This document shows positions 1-12,000 of a DNA stretch of 64,000 nucleotides, piece after piece. The notes under the pieces are model-generated. The model was not told where the DNA came from. It searched no databases and worked only from the letters and a program-made list of their open reading frames with translations. Positions within the stretch are counted from its first letter, which is position 1. Every line of letters begins with the position of its first letter. Origin of the DNA: Rallus limicola (lineage: Eukaryota; Chordata; Aves; Gruiformes; Rallidae); contig JAKCOZ010000020.1 in the NCBI GenBank assembly GCA_022605955.1, positions 8,545,001 through 8,609,000 on the forward strand. Reading direction: 5' to 3'. A program made the translations under genes and the position numbers.

Positions 1-2013
1 CAAATAAATGATCCTTCTGTGCAACTAAGATAAGTAGATGGGTGAACAAACATGGGTTGAGCATATCTCCATGGAAACTCAATCATCATCTGAACTCAAA
101 ATGTGTTCTGCATGATGATTCAAAATTTAAAGCAGTGGGGTAGATTTTTCCCCTATAATGTGTGTCTCAGGTCCCACTACAGAAGAGAGGTCTGACCACC
201 TGTAAAATTTAGGATTTTCCTGGGGAACAGGAAAATTATCTGGGAAACAAACAAAAAAAAGGGAAGCAAGAATAGATAGGAAGAGATCTGGGGGAATATT
301 TGGCTAATCATTAAGTCCCTTTACCTCTGGTCTGGGGCAGTGTAAGCAAATTCTTTGAGGATATTGTAGCTCCTGTTGGAGCAGTGGTTTTTGATGAACA
401 TTAATGCAAGCACAGGTGGAAGCTATTCACCATTTTTAGCAAGCTGGAAGAGAAAGAGACTTAACAGAAATAATCAGAGGCTAGAATGAGTTGAGAATCA
501 TGTTCTTCAAAAATAACAGTTTAAAAACCAGTGCAGCCCAAGGCAGCCTGCCAAGATTAAGAAATTGCTTCTAAAACTTTCAGATGTGTGTTCAAATGCC
601 TACCTAAAGAATAAATGAACTTGGCATTCATTCATCCAAGTACTAACTGGCACACATTCCAACCTGTGCTCTTCTCCTGATGTGCAACTGTCAGCCCCTG
701 CTTGTGGGAAGCAGAGGTGGAAAATTGGAGATGTTATAAGCTACATCATCAGAAATAAGGTGTGTTTTGGGTTGTACCAGAGGAGCTTCACATGCAGATC
801 CTCAGGCAAATTGCAAGCCTTAGTTTGGCACCTTCTCAAAGGCTAAATAAATTCTTTCATTTGAAGAACCCTTTATCAGATCTTTTATGCTATGACTCCT
901 GCGTAGATGTAAATGCCCCATCCTATATACTGGCTTGTCTGAAATCCATCTGAGTAAATGGCTTTTGTAGGATTTACTGCTTTAGCTGTACAGGGTGACA
1001 TGCATCCCATCTGCTGAGCTTTATGTTGAGATGCCCTAAACTCACAAACACACACCAGCCATACTGCACACACAAAGGCACCTTCAGACATGACACTGAA
1101 TTTCAGGTGGAGAATAGGCACAGCCCCACCAGATCATCCGAGCCAGCCTGTCAGAAGTACAGTGTGCCTTTTCGTTACATCTCTTGAATTCCATGAGACT
1201 GAGCTCCTCTCTGACTCGCGGATCCAGCTTTATATTTTTATAAGCAGTGATAAAACATCTTTACAAAACTACTTTACAAAAGGGAATTATCTTTTGTTCT
1301 CAAAAGTACCAGATTGATGGCTCACATCAAGGTTTTATAAGCAGGGAAGAAGTTTACCCAGTCCGTCTGGGTCGCTCTGCTGCAGGCTCTGAAAGGAAGA
1401 AGGCAGGTCCAGTCCTACTGAAACATGAAGCTCAGCTTCTCTGCAGAATATGCAAGAAGGGCAGGTGCTTGTAAAGAGCTCTACAGTAGTGAGTTAGGAC
1501 CTGCAGACTGATTTGAAACAGATTGTTACTTAACAGTACCCAGTTTCTGCTGATACTGTGCTGAAAATTAAAGGGTGAGACGTTCTGTGTTTTCTTACCA
1601 AGGCCAGTGTAGAAATTTTCCAGTTAGGAGAGTGGGGTCACATGCAATCTCTAATTAAAGATTTTAAATCCTTTGAAAAATGGTTAGACCAGATTTGATG
1701 CCAAGAGGCTCCTTGTGCAGTGGCATGCTTGGAGCCAGGACTGAACAGATGTGTGGGGGAAGGGACCAGAGCATTAAATAAAGCTACTTGTTGACTGCCT
1801 GTAAAATTGGCTTCTAAAGGGAGTGCCAGAGAGCACCATTTATTACCAAGTGTCAGAGAGTAATTTTAATCTAATCCGGACAATATCATAATTAAAATCT
1901 GCGTGTTCCTATTCAGTATGGTTGGTTGTGGGTTATTCAGCTTTATATTTACGAAAAGGATAGCACTCTCCGGTGCCACCTTAACACTGGGCTGTTTTTC
2001 TCTTTCCTTCCAG
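1..2013. other. 5' flank or first intron of COMT, no coding exon seen
   Basis: No exon with family similarity was recognised on either strand. Open frames here are short and overlap in several frames, as expected by chance. The stretch ends in a pyrimidine tract and AG at 1991-2013 that forms the splice acceptor for the first COMT coding exon. It is therefore probably intronic sequence behind a non-coding 5' exon that lies inside or left of the window. TXNRD2, the usual neighbour on this side in mammals, was not seen. Confidence 0.5.
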
Positions 2014-2296
2014 ATGCTGGAGTGCTCTTCAGGCCTTTTGTTCATTGTCTTCCTCCTGCTTTTCATTTTGCTGCTCTTTGTGGTGCTCATCAGGAAAAAC
2101 GGCACTGCTGCCCTTATCTGGAATGAAATAATCCGTGAGAAAATAACCAATTTCATCATGAATCAGAGCAAAGAACAGAGGATTTTAAATTTTGTGCTGC
2201 AGAATGCAGTCCGAGGAGACCCCTCTAGTGTGCTGGACACTATAGATAAGTACTGCTCCCAGAAAGAGTGGGCCATGAATGTGGGCAATGAAAAAG
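2014..2296 (+). CDS. COMT: COMT coding exon 1: membrane anchor and start of catalytic domain
   Basis: The pyrimidine-rich acceptor ends at 2013, so the ATG of the membrane form is the first three bases of the exon. The exon encodes 94 residues plus one base (phase 1). A luminal stub MLECSSG precedes a single hydrophobic segment at residues 8-26. Met49 (2158-2160) lies in the context atcATGa, with A at -3, and starts the block [11 protein letters not shown] that matches the soluble-form start of mammals. The exon ends with NVGNEK and donor AAG|gtaatt. A further in-frame Met lies upstream at 1918, but it is behind the strong acceptor, so 2014 is preferred. Confidence 0.95.
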
Positions 2297-5200
2297 GTAA
2301 TTGCTGCAGGGAACAGCACTTGCACCTGAAAGATCCTTCGAGACTAGCACAGTACAGAAGAGTATTCACAGTATTCACACAGTAACTTCCATCTGCTGCA
2401 AAAAAACCCCAACCCACAACAGCCTTGTGGTCAGCAGAGAAGTTCTGTAAACAGTAATGCATGCTTGTGCAGATGTCTTTGAGGAGGAGTATCCTGTGAG
2501 TGATCCAGGAAGTCATAGGACCAAATCTGGTTTATGTTGTGTACATTGCAAGTGTGTAAGTAGAGGGTGAGAATTTATGTGAAAAATCTGAGTTTGTATT
2601 ATTTGTCAGTTCCTATACAGGGTAGCCTTAAGGCATAATTCATTAAGTACTTACAGAACTTTAAGCAAAAGATAGTAAATTGAAAAAATAAGTGTTTTAA
2701 CTGTATGAGTTTTGTGTATGCAAGCAAAAGTTATGACTTACTGTTCAAGGGAGAAATTCTACCCATGTAATACACAAAGCAGCTATTAGACATTGTTGCT
2801 ACTTAGCAAGTAAATCATATTGTTCTTGCCTCCTAAAGGAAAGTATGCAGACAAAGCATTTCTTAGCTGCAGGAAAGTGACAATCTTTTTAAAAAAACTG
2901 TAATGGCAAAATGTTAACATGTTCCCTTATGAATTAGACACAAAAGTACCTCTTGCTGGGAAATTGCAGGGGGAGTGTGCTTAGTCTGGGATTAACATAG
3001 CTAATGAAACACAAGTGTAAGCCTTGTAACAAAAATGTTCTCTGTCATGGGTACATTTTGCAAAACTAGCTCCTCTGCATACCAGGCTAGGGTGCTTAGG
3101 GCAACAGAACAGTAGGTGGTGGCTGAGTAGGAATCCTTAAAGCTCTAAACATCGATTATTTGGGATTATATTTGTAAAAATTTCACTCTCATTTTGGTCT
3201 GACAAGATGACATTTCCTCAGATAAGAGCCATCAAAGTTAATACAACATTAGTTGCTAAGATTTTGAGAGTAACCATATGATACCAAGATGCAAGTATTC
3301 ATAAAGAAATAACATCCAGGAAAATATCACGTAGTGAAATGTGTATGTGCTCTGAAAATAATCCACAGCTCAGGGTAAAATCCCTTCAAATACTTTTTCA
3401 GATCAGTTATCTAGTTTCTATCCATACAAGTAAGAGATGGCTTTCTCACAAATAAATGTTATTCTTCAGAAGGACAGACTATAGTAAACTGCCACTTCTT
3501 TTTCAGAACTGTTTTTGTTAACAGTTGACCAACGTTTTCCATCCCACAGATTTGTCTAGTGAATCCAAATATTTTACAGCCTTATAAATACCCTTTTCCC
3601 TTTAAAAAAGAAATATGTAGGATAAGAAATTGTCTATCAAACTACTGCATGTAACATTTGTAAAAATTATGAGCACTCAAAATTCAGGAGTTACATACTT
3701 ATCAAATACGACCAGTTTCTGCAATAAGTTACTGGAAAAAACACTGCTTTTTTCCATTCTGGCACTATAAATACTTTAGTTAATTCAGACACTTTCTTGC
3801 TTAGAAATCTTTATATTGTAAAACTAAGTAATATTTTTAAAATTTGCAGTGTTGCATTTTGAAATTCAGAATGTCCAAAATCAACTTGATCACAGATAAG
3901 CCAATGTGCAGAGGATAGAGTATATAATCTGACATAAACCCTTAGTGTCCTGAGCAACCAAGTGCATTGACTTTGTAAATTTGTCACTAACTTGCTCTTC
4001 TCTATGTAAACCAGTTTGATTTTGACAAAAGTTAACCTATTTCCATTCTATCCAGGTTTAATTCTAGACAAGACAGTGGAGGAGGTCAATCCATCAGTTG
4101 CACTAGAGCTGGGAACATACTGTGGCTACTCAGCAGTGAGGATTGCTCGGTTACTGAAGGCAGGAGCTCGTCTTCTCACTGTGGAGTTCAACCCAGAATT
4201 TGCTGCTGTAGCTAAACAGATGATTGAGTTTGCTGGAGTGCAAGATAAGGTAAATACTGTTTGGTTTTGGTTGGTATGAGAGTGCAATACATGGAGAGTG
4301 GGACTTTATCCATAGAAACAATAGGTTTACATTTATTTTTCACTTGTCAAGCAAGTACAACACCCTGAGTGTTAGGGAGCATGCAGAGTTTACCCATAAG
4401 GCTTGGTAACAAGGAAAAGCTACCAGTCAGGGGTCCAAGTATGATGCAGACCCAGATGAGAGTCAGTAGGATTTGAGAATTGTTAAAATGTGTGTGACCA
4501 AATCATTCAGGGCTGTTCTCCAAAGTTCTTCACTGTGTGAGTCAGGATCAACATTCATAGGGGCAAGACCAGAAATGATCACATACATCCCTATCGTGAC
4601 AGTTTGAAAACATTTAATCTTCCAGCTTGGCCTCTTCCCTGTTCATTGGATAGTGCAGTAGACAGGCCATTAGCTGAGAGCTATTTTCAAAATCCATAGT
4701 GACTGTAAGAATAATGCAGACCTGGAGGGAGGCTCCAGAGTTGGTTATTTCACTTACAGTCACAGGACATCAGCACACACAGTCTTTTTCATAACCACTA
4801 TTTTTTTGTAACCACTGCTGCAAAAACGCTTAGATTTGCTGACATTATTGAACTGCAAGACTGTCTCACAGATTCCTCCTCCTAATAATCTAAAGTCTTT
4901 CTATGATTTCTGACATTTAGTCATAGACATTTTGTATTTTTTCTTGCACCTGTGGTCCTTATTAATTTAGCTCTGTGCCTAGTTACAGTCCCTGACCTCT
5001 CACAGCAGTACAGCTGAGGACTTCAGTATATTACATCCAAGAAGCTTGACTAGAATATGTTTCCAGTAACAAATCACAGTAAAGAAGTGACAGGTCACTT
5101 TTTCTGCTATTATTTAAAACAAAATCAAACCACCCAAATCCATATTTTGGAACATAACTGAGTTGATTTGACAGAAAGAAAAAAGTACATTTGATCTAAT

Positions 5201-8175
5201 TATTCAGCCAATGCAATATTGAGTACAAACAGGATCACTGATGTTTGTCCACAATTTAAAAGGACCTTGATACATGTGCTTTTCTTAATGGTTCACAATT
5301 CATCAGATAGATTTGCATTTCAGGTAGAACTCCTAGAAGGCCCTTCAGAGGAAATTATCCCCCAGCTGAAGAAAAAATACGAAGTGGATACTCTGGATTT
5401 TGTGTTCCTGGACCACTGGAAAGAGAGATACACACCAGACACCATCCTGCTTCTGGTCAGTTTGCACAATTCCAGTCTTAATAGCAGAATAGCAAACACT
5501 TCGATGCCTGAGAGATCTGTATTCTATATGAACATTTCCTATTCCTAAGGACCTCATGCAATGAGGAATGGCAGCCAAAATAGCAACCTTACAAGAGAAA
5601 GAACATTTTGGGGGTAGGATCCCAAACTTTTATTAGGGACAACTGCTGGCACTACATAGCTCAGGATTTGGCAAATACTGTTGAAGCATTTTGTTTCCTC
5701 AACAAACGGGTCTGCAGTAGAAATCCTAATGTGGAAGAGTGCATGATGGTCTGGGTCTTATCCTCCCTAAGGAGGAGTGTCTGCGTGGTCAGTAACCAGA
5801 AGACTTGACCCAAACCCATCTTGATCATAGGAGCAGGTGTGACCTATGACCTGCATAGCAGCCCAGCTCCTCTTCTCTAGTTTCCTCACTGTCCCTTTTT
5901 TTGTTGGGGTCTGTGGTGCCAACAGAACCTTCTGATGAACTACTATTTTGCTAGCTCAGCTAAATAACATCTTCTGAGAGTCTTTACTCCACCTAATTAA
6001 TTGGCTGCAAAGCAACCTTTTGGAGGAGTGCAGACTACTCCACTCAGGCAATTGCTAGGGAAGTGCTGTGTATCTCTATCTCCAGACCTGAATGTGGAAA
6101 AATTATGCTCATTTCTTCATCACCGTTAGCACTAGAAAACAAGTTGGCTGTAACAGCAGTAGGCAATGATAGGTGAGGTAACTACTAGAGGACTTCTGGA
6201 TGGGAAGGTATTTTTCAAGTCTTAAATACCTGTGACTGACATCTGTATTTATCACTATAGCATATACAGATGCTCTCCTAGCTTTGGAGCTGCAGGCTGA
6301 TAAAATTTTTTACATGTGCCTAACTATTTGAATGGAACTGTTATTTTGCAATTATTTTCTTCACAAATAAAATAAATCCACTGTTTTGAGGCTGCCTCTT
6401 ACACTGAGAGCCTGCCAACTACTTCCTGACTCCTGCTTGAGGGCGACATTATTTTTTAATCCAGCCTCCCCCTTTTTTTTTTTAATTTCAGCCCTGTCCT
6501 CCAGATTGCTGTTTGAAAGGGGAATTTGTTTGGGGTTGAACAGCCAGTATTGAACTTACACAACAGTAGCTGAAAAAAAATGTTCCCTCCCTGCAGTTAT
6601 TTTTTTACCCAGAGAGTGTTTTCTTTTAAACTGGCTGTGTAAGGATGACTGAGCTCTTTTCCCTGGGAAAAGTTATCACATCCTTATCACAGCTTCACCT
6701 CCACAACACAGCCAAAACAAACAGGTAGTATAGTTCCATGGTCAGTCTGATGTAACTGATACAAAGTATGAAATTAGGAGAAGAAAGATGAAGAGAAGAT
6801 CCCCACATTTTCTCAGACGTTACAAACCTTCTAACATGTAATTTTGGTATGTATTGCAATATAAATAGTAAATATGAGTAAAAATATTCAGGTGAAATAC
6901 ATATTGAAAGTGGCCCAAACAGCATTCCTTCTCATGAACTTATAGAAAAGCCTGACATGAAGAGCATCTGAAATCTTGATGGCCAGTGGAAAATACAGCA
7001 TGTTGTCACTTGTAGGCTTCTACAGGCTGCGCAGTAGAAACAAACTGGAGGATATTTGCCACATCTCTAAAATTGCTTCTACTGTGCCTACTGGTGTTCA
7101 GCCATCAGAGGCAAAGCAGTAAGCTAAACAGCCTCTGCAGCACACTGATCAACAGGACTTCTCTAAGATACTGAGAGAAACATAAACCGCCCCTTGTTTT
7201 GGATACAACTGCTGCCTGTAACCACAGGATAACCACCAGCCTGATTAACTACAGACTTGCTGTTTTAAAACAGCTGCTAAGCTCAGATAAGCAACTTAAA
7301 CTAGACAAAAATGCCAGTAAAAATTAGGTTTGTAGGTGTACTTTAGGATAAACATTGCACTTGAAGTGAATATTGCAAGTTATTGATGCCTTGTGGACAT
7401 TTGTCAGAGGGATCTTGTGCACAAACCCTGCTTCATGCCCAGCTTCTGAACAAACTGGCAGAAAGTTGTACAAGATGAAAGGAAAACAAGTGCAGAAGTT
7501 TGACTGAGACTGGCCAAAGTAGACTGATCCATGCCAGTCTCTCATGTGACCTTAAAAGCTACAACATTCTAATGCCATGTTAGCAAGGTTTTCAAATGTT
7601 AGGCATGAGAGTCAAACAAAATCATCTTACAAAATCATCAAAACATCTTACAAAATCATCAAAATCATGTAGGCACAGTTGGAAACAATCTGAGCAGCAA
7701 ATTGCACACCTCCACTGCACCTGATTTGCTATTTCAGAACCTGAATGATCCATCTATCAGCATCTCTCATGTTCTACTGATAGTGTTAATGGAAAAAGTC
7801 AGCATGTTAAACATGACCACAAAGGACTGGAGAGTTACTTGGCTTCTCCTATGTCTTTTCTTCCCTCCAAACCCATAGTATAATGTTTATTTTCGATGCA
7901 GGCACTCTTGTATGACATGATTAATATGAAAGCACGTTACATTCAAGCCCATGTCTTCTTAACAGCCACCACGAAGCAATTTCTCTTCTTTCTAGGAATG
8001 CAACTTGCTGAGGAAAGGCTCAGTTCTTCTGGCTGACAATATCATCTTCCCAGGAGCTCCAGAATTCCTTAAGTATGTCCGCAACAACCCCCGTTTCCAA
8101 TGCACTAACTACCCATCTCATCTGGAATATATGAAAGTGGAAGATTCCATGGAAAAGGCTGTGTTTTTGGGATAA
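2014..8175 (+). CDS. COMT: Catechol O-methyltransferase, complete coding region in four exons
   Basis: COMT transfers the methyl group of S-adenosylmethionine to one hydroxyl of catechols (dopamine, adrenaline, catecholoestrogens) with Mg2+. The coding exons are 2014-2296, 4056-4249, 5324-5455 and 7996-8175; all introns are GT-AG and the joined frame is 789 nt, 262 residues (human membrane form 271). Residues 8-26 are a hydrophobic anchor followed by RK, giving the membrane-bound form. Met49 aligns with the start of the soluble form. Residues seen at the expected places are the SAM-binding [10 protein letters not shown] and the acidic residue in VEFNPE, the Mg2+ ligands Asp189, Asp217 and Asn218, catalytic Lys192 in FLDHWK, and Glu247. 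The C-terminus is short, ending AVFLG. The gene converges on ARVCF, as in human 22q11.2. Residue roles are from knowledge of mammalian COMT; the exon structure is read directly. Confidence 0.97.
2158..2160 (+). promoter_or_regulatory. COMT: Internal start codon for soluble COMT (Met49)
   Basis: This ATG aligns with Met51 of human membrane COMT, the start of the soluble enzyme. It has A at -3 and begins the conserved block just after the membrane anchor. A protein started here would be 214 residues. Use of this start is inferred from mammals, where leaky scanning or a separate shorter mRNA produces the soluble form. Confidence 0.6.
2297..4055 (+). other. COMT intron after coding exon 1
   Basis: This GT-AG intron of about 1.76 kb runs from the donor AAG|gtaatt to the acceptor tccag|gttta. 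It is AT-rich. No repeat family or RNA gene was recognised in it. Confidence 0.85.
4056..4249 (+). CDS. COMT: COMT coding exon 2: SAM-binding core
   Basis: The exon encodes residues 95-159 (194 nt, phase 1 in, phase 0 out). It holds the core of the Rossmann-like methyltransferase fold: [12 protein letters not shown], which lines the S-adenosylmethionine pocket, and VEFNPE, whose first Glu corresponds to the residue that binds the ribose hydroxyls in mammalian COMT. Val156, codon GTG at 4238-4240, sits in GVQDK at the position of human Val158, the site of the common Val/Met polymorphism. The donor is AAG|gtaaat. Confidence 0.96.
4250..5323 (+). other. COMT intron after coding exon 2
   Basis: This is a GT-AG intron of about 1.07 kb between GVQDK and VELLEG. 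No recognisable repeat or RNA gene was seen. Confidence 0.85.
5324..5455 (+). CDS. COMT: COMT coding exon 3: metal and catalytic residues
   Basis: The exon is 132 nt and encodes residues 160-203 in phase 0 at both ends. It carries [20 protein letters not shown] followed by HWKERY. Asp189 corresponds to the first Mg2+ ligand, Trp191 to the aromatic gatekeeper over the catechol pocket, and Lys192 to the general base that deprotonates the substrate hydroxyl in mammalian COMT. The acceptor is tttcag|gtagaa and the donor CTG|gtcagt. Confidence 0.96.
5456..7995 (+). other. COMT intron after coding exon 3
   Basis: This is a GT-AG intron of about 2.5 kb ending at ttctag|gaatgc. It contains an exact two-copy tandem repeat of 21 bp at 7623-7664 (listed separately). 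No gene was seen on either strand. Confidence 0.85.
7623..7664. repeat. Exact tandem duplication, 21-bp unit, two copies
   Basis: Copies at 7623-7643 and 7644-7664 are identical by eye, with flanking partial matches to the aaaatcat core on both sides. It is a short AT-rich tandem repeat inside a COMT intron. Confidence 0.8.
7996..8175 (+). CDS. COMT: COMT final coding exon and stop
   Basis: The exon encodes residues 204-262 and the TAA at 8173-8175. LLADNI supplies Asp217 and Asn218, the remaining Mg2+ ligands. Glu247 in HLEYMK matches the second catechol-contacting acidic residue of mammalian COMT. The protein stops at AVFLG, seven residues earlier than human COMT, whose tail is Gly/Pro-rich. 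The loss lies outside the active site and is probably harmless. Confidence 0.96.
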   Translation, partial: ECNLLRKGSVLLADNIIFPGAPEFLKYVRNNPRFQCTNYPSHLEYMKVEDSMEKAVFLG

Positions 8176-8318
8176 AGAGAGCCATTAATACTCAACCTTT
8201 GTTTTCAATTATGTAAATGCAACTACATGGATTAACTTGTCCATGCTTTAAATTTTGTGGGGGTTTTGTTTTGGGTTTTTTTGGGTTTTTTTTTTTTTTT
8301 TGTATTTTGGAGCCTGTA

Positions 8319-8324
8319 ATTAAA
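8319..8324 (+). terminator. COMT: Candidate proximal COMT poly(A) signal (ATTAAA)
   Basis: ATTAAA lies about 145 bases after the COMT stop, just past a long T tract at 8285-8301. It would give a very short 3' UTR. The downstream GU-rich element is weak, so this is one option only. Confidence 0.25.
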
Positions 8325-9090
8325 AACAACCACTAGTGGAGATCATTTTAGACCAGGTGAAAACCAAGATGAGGAGTAAGTAGGGTAACTGCTTAAAGGC
8401 CTGTTCCATTGTTTCATATAATTCAGCAAACCCAAGGTGATGCACATTGCCTTGTCTTGACCAACACATCATCGAATAAGTCTGTTACATTGAGAGCTCA
8501 AGCCTGAACAACCATACTATGGGCTTAGGATGTGGTGGAGGAAGTTGCTGCAAGTTCTGAAGACTTGTATCCCCAGGCTAAATAGATTAAGCATTATTAT
8601 CAAGAGTCAAAAGAAGCATACATGATGCAAGAGGAGACCATTTCAGGAGCCTTGATTTTGCTAAATTAATCCCACTTAATGCAGTGAAGGATCCTTTTGT
8701 GATACCTGATACATTTTTGCATGGTTCCAGCAGAAGCTCTTCATCTCTACCTGAGAGAGAAGGGCATGGACTGGAAGAAAACTGACCTATGCAGTGATGA
8801 GAAAACAAAACCAAGTTTTCTAGAAGACAAATAAGTAAAATTACTAATCTGCCCATGCAGAGGTAGGGAAAACTAAGTAGTAAATAGATTAAAATAAACA
8901 CTGTTACAGACAAGGAAAGGAGCAGGCCCTTTCCAAAAGAAGACCAAAACTATGTATTATCAGTGACCTTGAGAAAATGCTCATATTTACTTTCCCCCTC
9001 ATTATATTGTATAAACATAGAGTGTGCTTTTTAGGGTCAGGGCAGGCTGCTTACTCTGAAGTGCTGTGTATGTTTTAGATGCTGTATCAA

Positions 9091-9096
9091 AATAAA
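9091..9096 (+). terminator. COMT: Candidate distal COMT poly(A) signal (AATAAA)
   Basis: AATAAA about 915 bases after the stop is followed within 30-40 bases by a G/T-rich stretch (gggttttaccaggtgggt). Other AATAAA hexamers occur at 8893-8898 and 9306-9311. The choice among them cannot be settled from sequence alone. Confidence 0.35.
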
Positions 9097-12000
9097 GACC
9101 AGAGAAAATGGGTTTTACCAGGTGGGTCCCACACACCTTGGTTACCCTCAGTGCTGTTAACTCTATGTGAATAGTGACGGTTGTCACTGAGAAGGCACAA
9201 AGCCAAATCTGAAGTCTTAACTCACCTGAAGAATGCAAAAAATCCACTGGCATTTCCTAGTATGTCCTGCTGTGATTATATAATGAGGTGATGGTTGCAT
9301 TTCTAAATAAAAACTAAAAGAACAATAGAACAGACACGTGACTTCCTCTGTTGCTCATGAGTTCTCTGCTGCATTTGGGATTTCCAGCCTTGGAACAGCC
9401 ACAGAAGGATCTAACAGCTGACAATCAGAGTGCAAATCAGGTGTAACCATTCTCATCTTCCCATTATGGACTCTATGACCTGTTACAAGCTTCTTCCTTT
9501 TACAGCCCACCTTACTGAAGTGGTATCTAGCCCAGCCTGTATGCTATAGAAAATCCATCTCCAGGACACTAATAATGAGCTCAGCAGAGAACTGCCCCAC
9601 AGTATAAAAGAAAACTAGAACAGTTCAGAAACGGACCAAGCAAACCATGGTGTGCATCCCAATCAGCTTGCAATGTGTGCATTTCACAGGCATATGAGAT
9701 GGTGACATTAACAGAGCTTCTTTAACCACTTAAACTCTGTCACATTGAGAAGAACACAAGATTTACTATATAGGTTAGATTATGCAGAAGCAGCCCCTTG
9801 TGACTCTGTTGTGCTGTCCTGCATAGGAGCACACCCTGAGTTCTAAGACTTCCATCTCCTTCTGTGAATAAGTCAATGATTTATTCTGTAAGCTTGCATA
9901 GCAGCACATCCTTTTGGTATCCAGGCTCAACTGAAAGTCAGTGGGCCAAAGTCCTTTAGGTGATTCCAAGCAATCTTTGCATGATTTACAAAAGAAAATA
10001 ATCTTCAAGCCAATTTACCAGCATACAAAAGTTTCTAGAGCACATTGGAGAATCTGGATACTTTAAAGTTCACCAAAAGTTCTGTACACCTAAGGTCATG
10101 CCTCCAAAGAATCCTTTTTTGCTTCTAGCTTTAAAACACCTTTGCACCTAAAGAGACACTCCTGACAGAGGCATAACACATACCAATAAACAAACCAAAG
10201 TCTTAGGTACATGCTGAAGGATGCATTAGAATGATCAGGTGGACTTCTGCACTTCACAAGAGATGATCAGAAAAATAGATTCCTACTGCTGGTTAGTGGC
10301 CAAAACTGCTGCCCAAAGGACACAGGAAAAGGGAAGGAGGGAAACTGTAGAGTTAATATAGTTATTTCAAAAGATGCATCAGTGAACAATGCATGTGTAA
10401 TATATGTGCAAATATAACTGCCACCTTTTAGTATTAAAAAAGGTATTTAAATCCATTTGACAGGTTCTCCCACATGGCAAATTGTAACAGCAAACACAGC
10501 ATATGTATCACCAGATTATTTACAGAATTTCATATACCAGAATTTTTTTCCACTTGACCACACTTCTGAAACACTGTTAATCGTTGGTGGCAAAGGAGGA
10601 AAGTTTGCATGACTGACCATTAGAAAAAAGGCTTTTGGTCAGTTAAGCAAGTAACAGTCTGGAGTCACTGACACATAAATGTGAATTCTGTTAGGGAGAA
10701 GAGTTACTTTTCAAAATAAAGTCATACTTGGATTTCTTGGAGAAGCAAAAGCTGGACAACAGATCTTCTAATTCAATAATATTTTAAAAACCTAATGGGT
10801 GTTACTGGAACATCAACCTCTTGCAATTAGAAGATGTAACCTATTGCACAGAACAGGTGTGGAACTGTGCCTCTGGATGCATGTGTTTAAAGCCTGCCCA
10901 CTGAGAGTATGCCAGAGCATGCCAATGGAAGACACTCCCCTAAAACAAAACACAGCTTTCAGTCAGTCCTCATGACTTGTCACATATGGTTGATCCCATG
11001 AAATACTGCTAATTGAGATCTATTCTCCAAATGACAGCTACTCTCTGGATTGCCTTCGTGATTCAGGCAACAGGTTAAAGTGAGGTCTGCTTTCTGCCAG
11101 AGCCTCTGTTACCTCAAAGGAATATGATGTTTGCCCTTCAAAATACTGAGCCGATTCTTTAAATTGGTGTACAAGAGGGGAGGGATTTATGAGGAAGTCA
11201 AACCCAGCACTAGTCCCTTTCACTTCCTAATTTAACAACAAATTAAGCGTAACTGCACCGATGTAGCAATCCTTACATCAGAAATTACTCAGAGCAAACA
11301 CCAGTTGTCATAACATTTGTACAAGAACTACTGCTTCCTCCCATCAGTATGAGGGAGCAAAAAGCACCCCCTGAAGAATTCTGAGTAATGAGTCAAGCAC
11401 TAGATGCAGTGAAGAGAACTTACAGAAACCCCTAGAAGAGCAACAATGGAGACACCACTGAGATCCCAAGTCTCCCACCAAAGGTGACACCACCAGGGCA
11501 ATAACGTGTGCTTATTTTGTTGAGTAGACAATCAATTAGGAAGCAATTATAAGGTTCCTGATGAGTAACAGCTAGCTATGTTTGCTGTGCACGCACATTA
11601 AATGTACTAAGAAAGTTTTAGTCTTTTATCTCTACAACTCAGTTAACGGTCCCATTATAAAACAACCTCCCATTGTAAAAACTCCCCTCTTTCAGCTCAT
11701 ACCAGGATGAGTTTCTGCCACTGCTGTGCTTCAGCTGCACAGAGACCTTCTCAGTAAGACACTGGGGAAGAGACCCCCTGAGGACAGAACATCCCCCCAA
11801 GACACCACTGAAGCCTGTTACAGATGAGGGCTGTGATTTTTTTTCTTGCCCATTGTTACCAGGTTGACCTTTCACCCACAGGGCGCATGGCTTTCGTTTG
11901 CCCAACCTGTGATAAGCTGGAAGTGAAATCGCTTTGACAGCTATAAAAGGTCAGTTGTAGAAACAAGGTATTTGTCTTAGCTCAGTACCTTACCTACAGC

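Noticed and set aside
1903..2013. Extension of the COMT start to an upstream in-frame Met at 1918
   Set aside because: A strong polypyrimidine tract and AG end exactly at 2013, and the upstream residues do not resemble COMT. The conserved protein starts at 2014.
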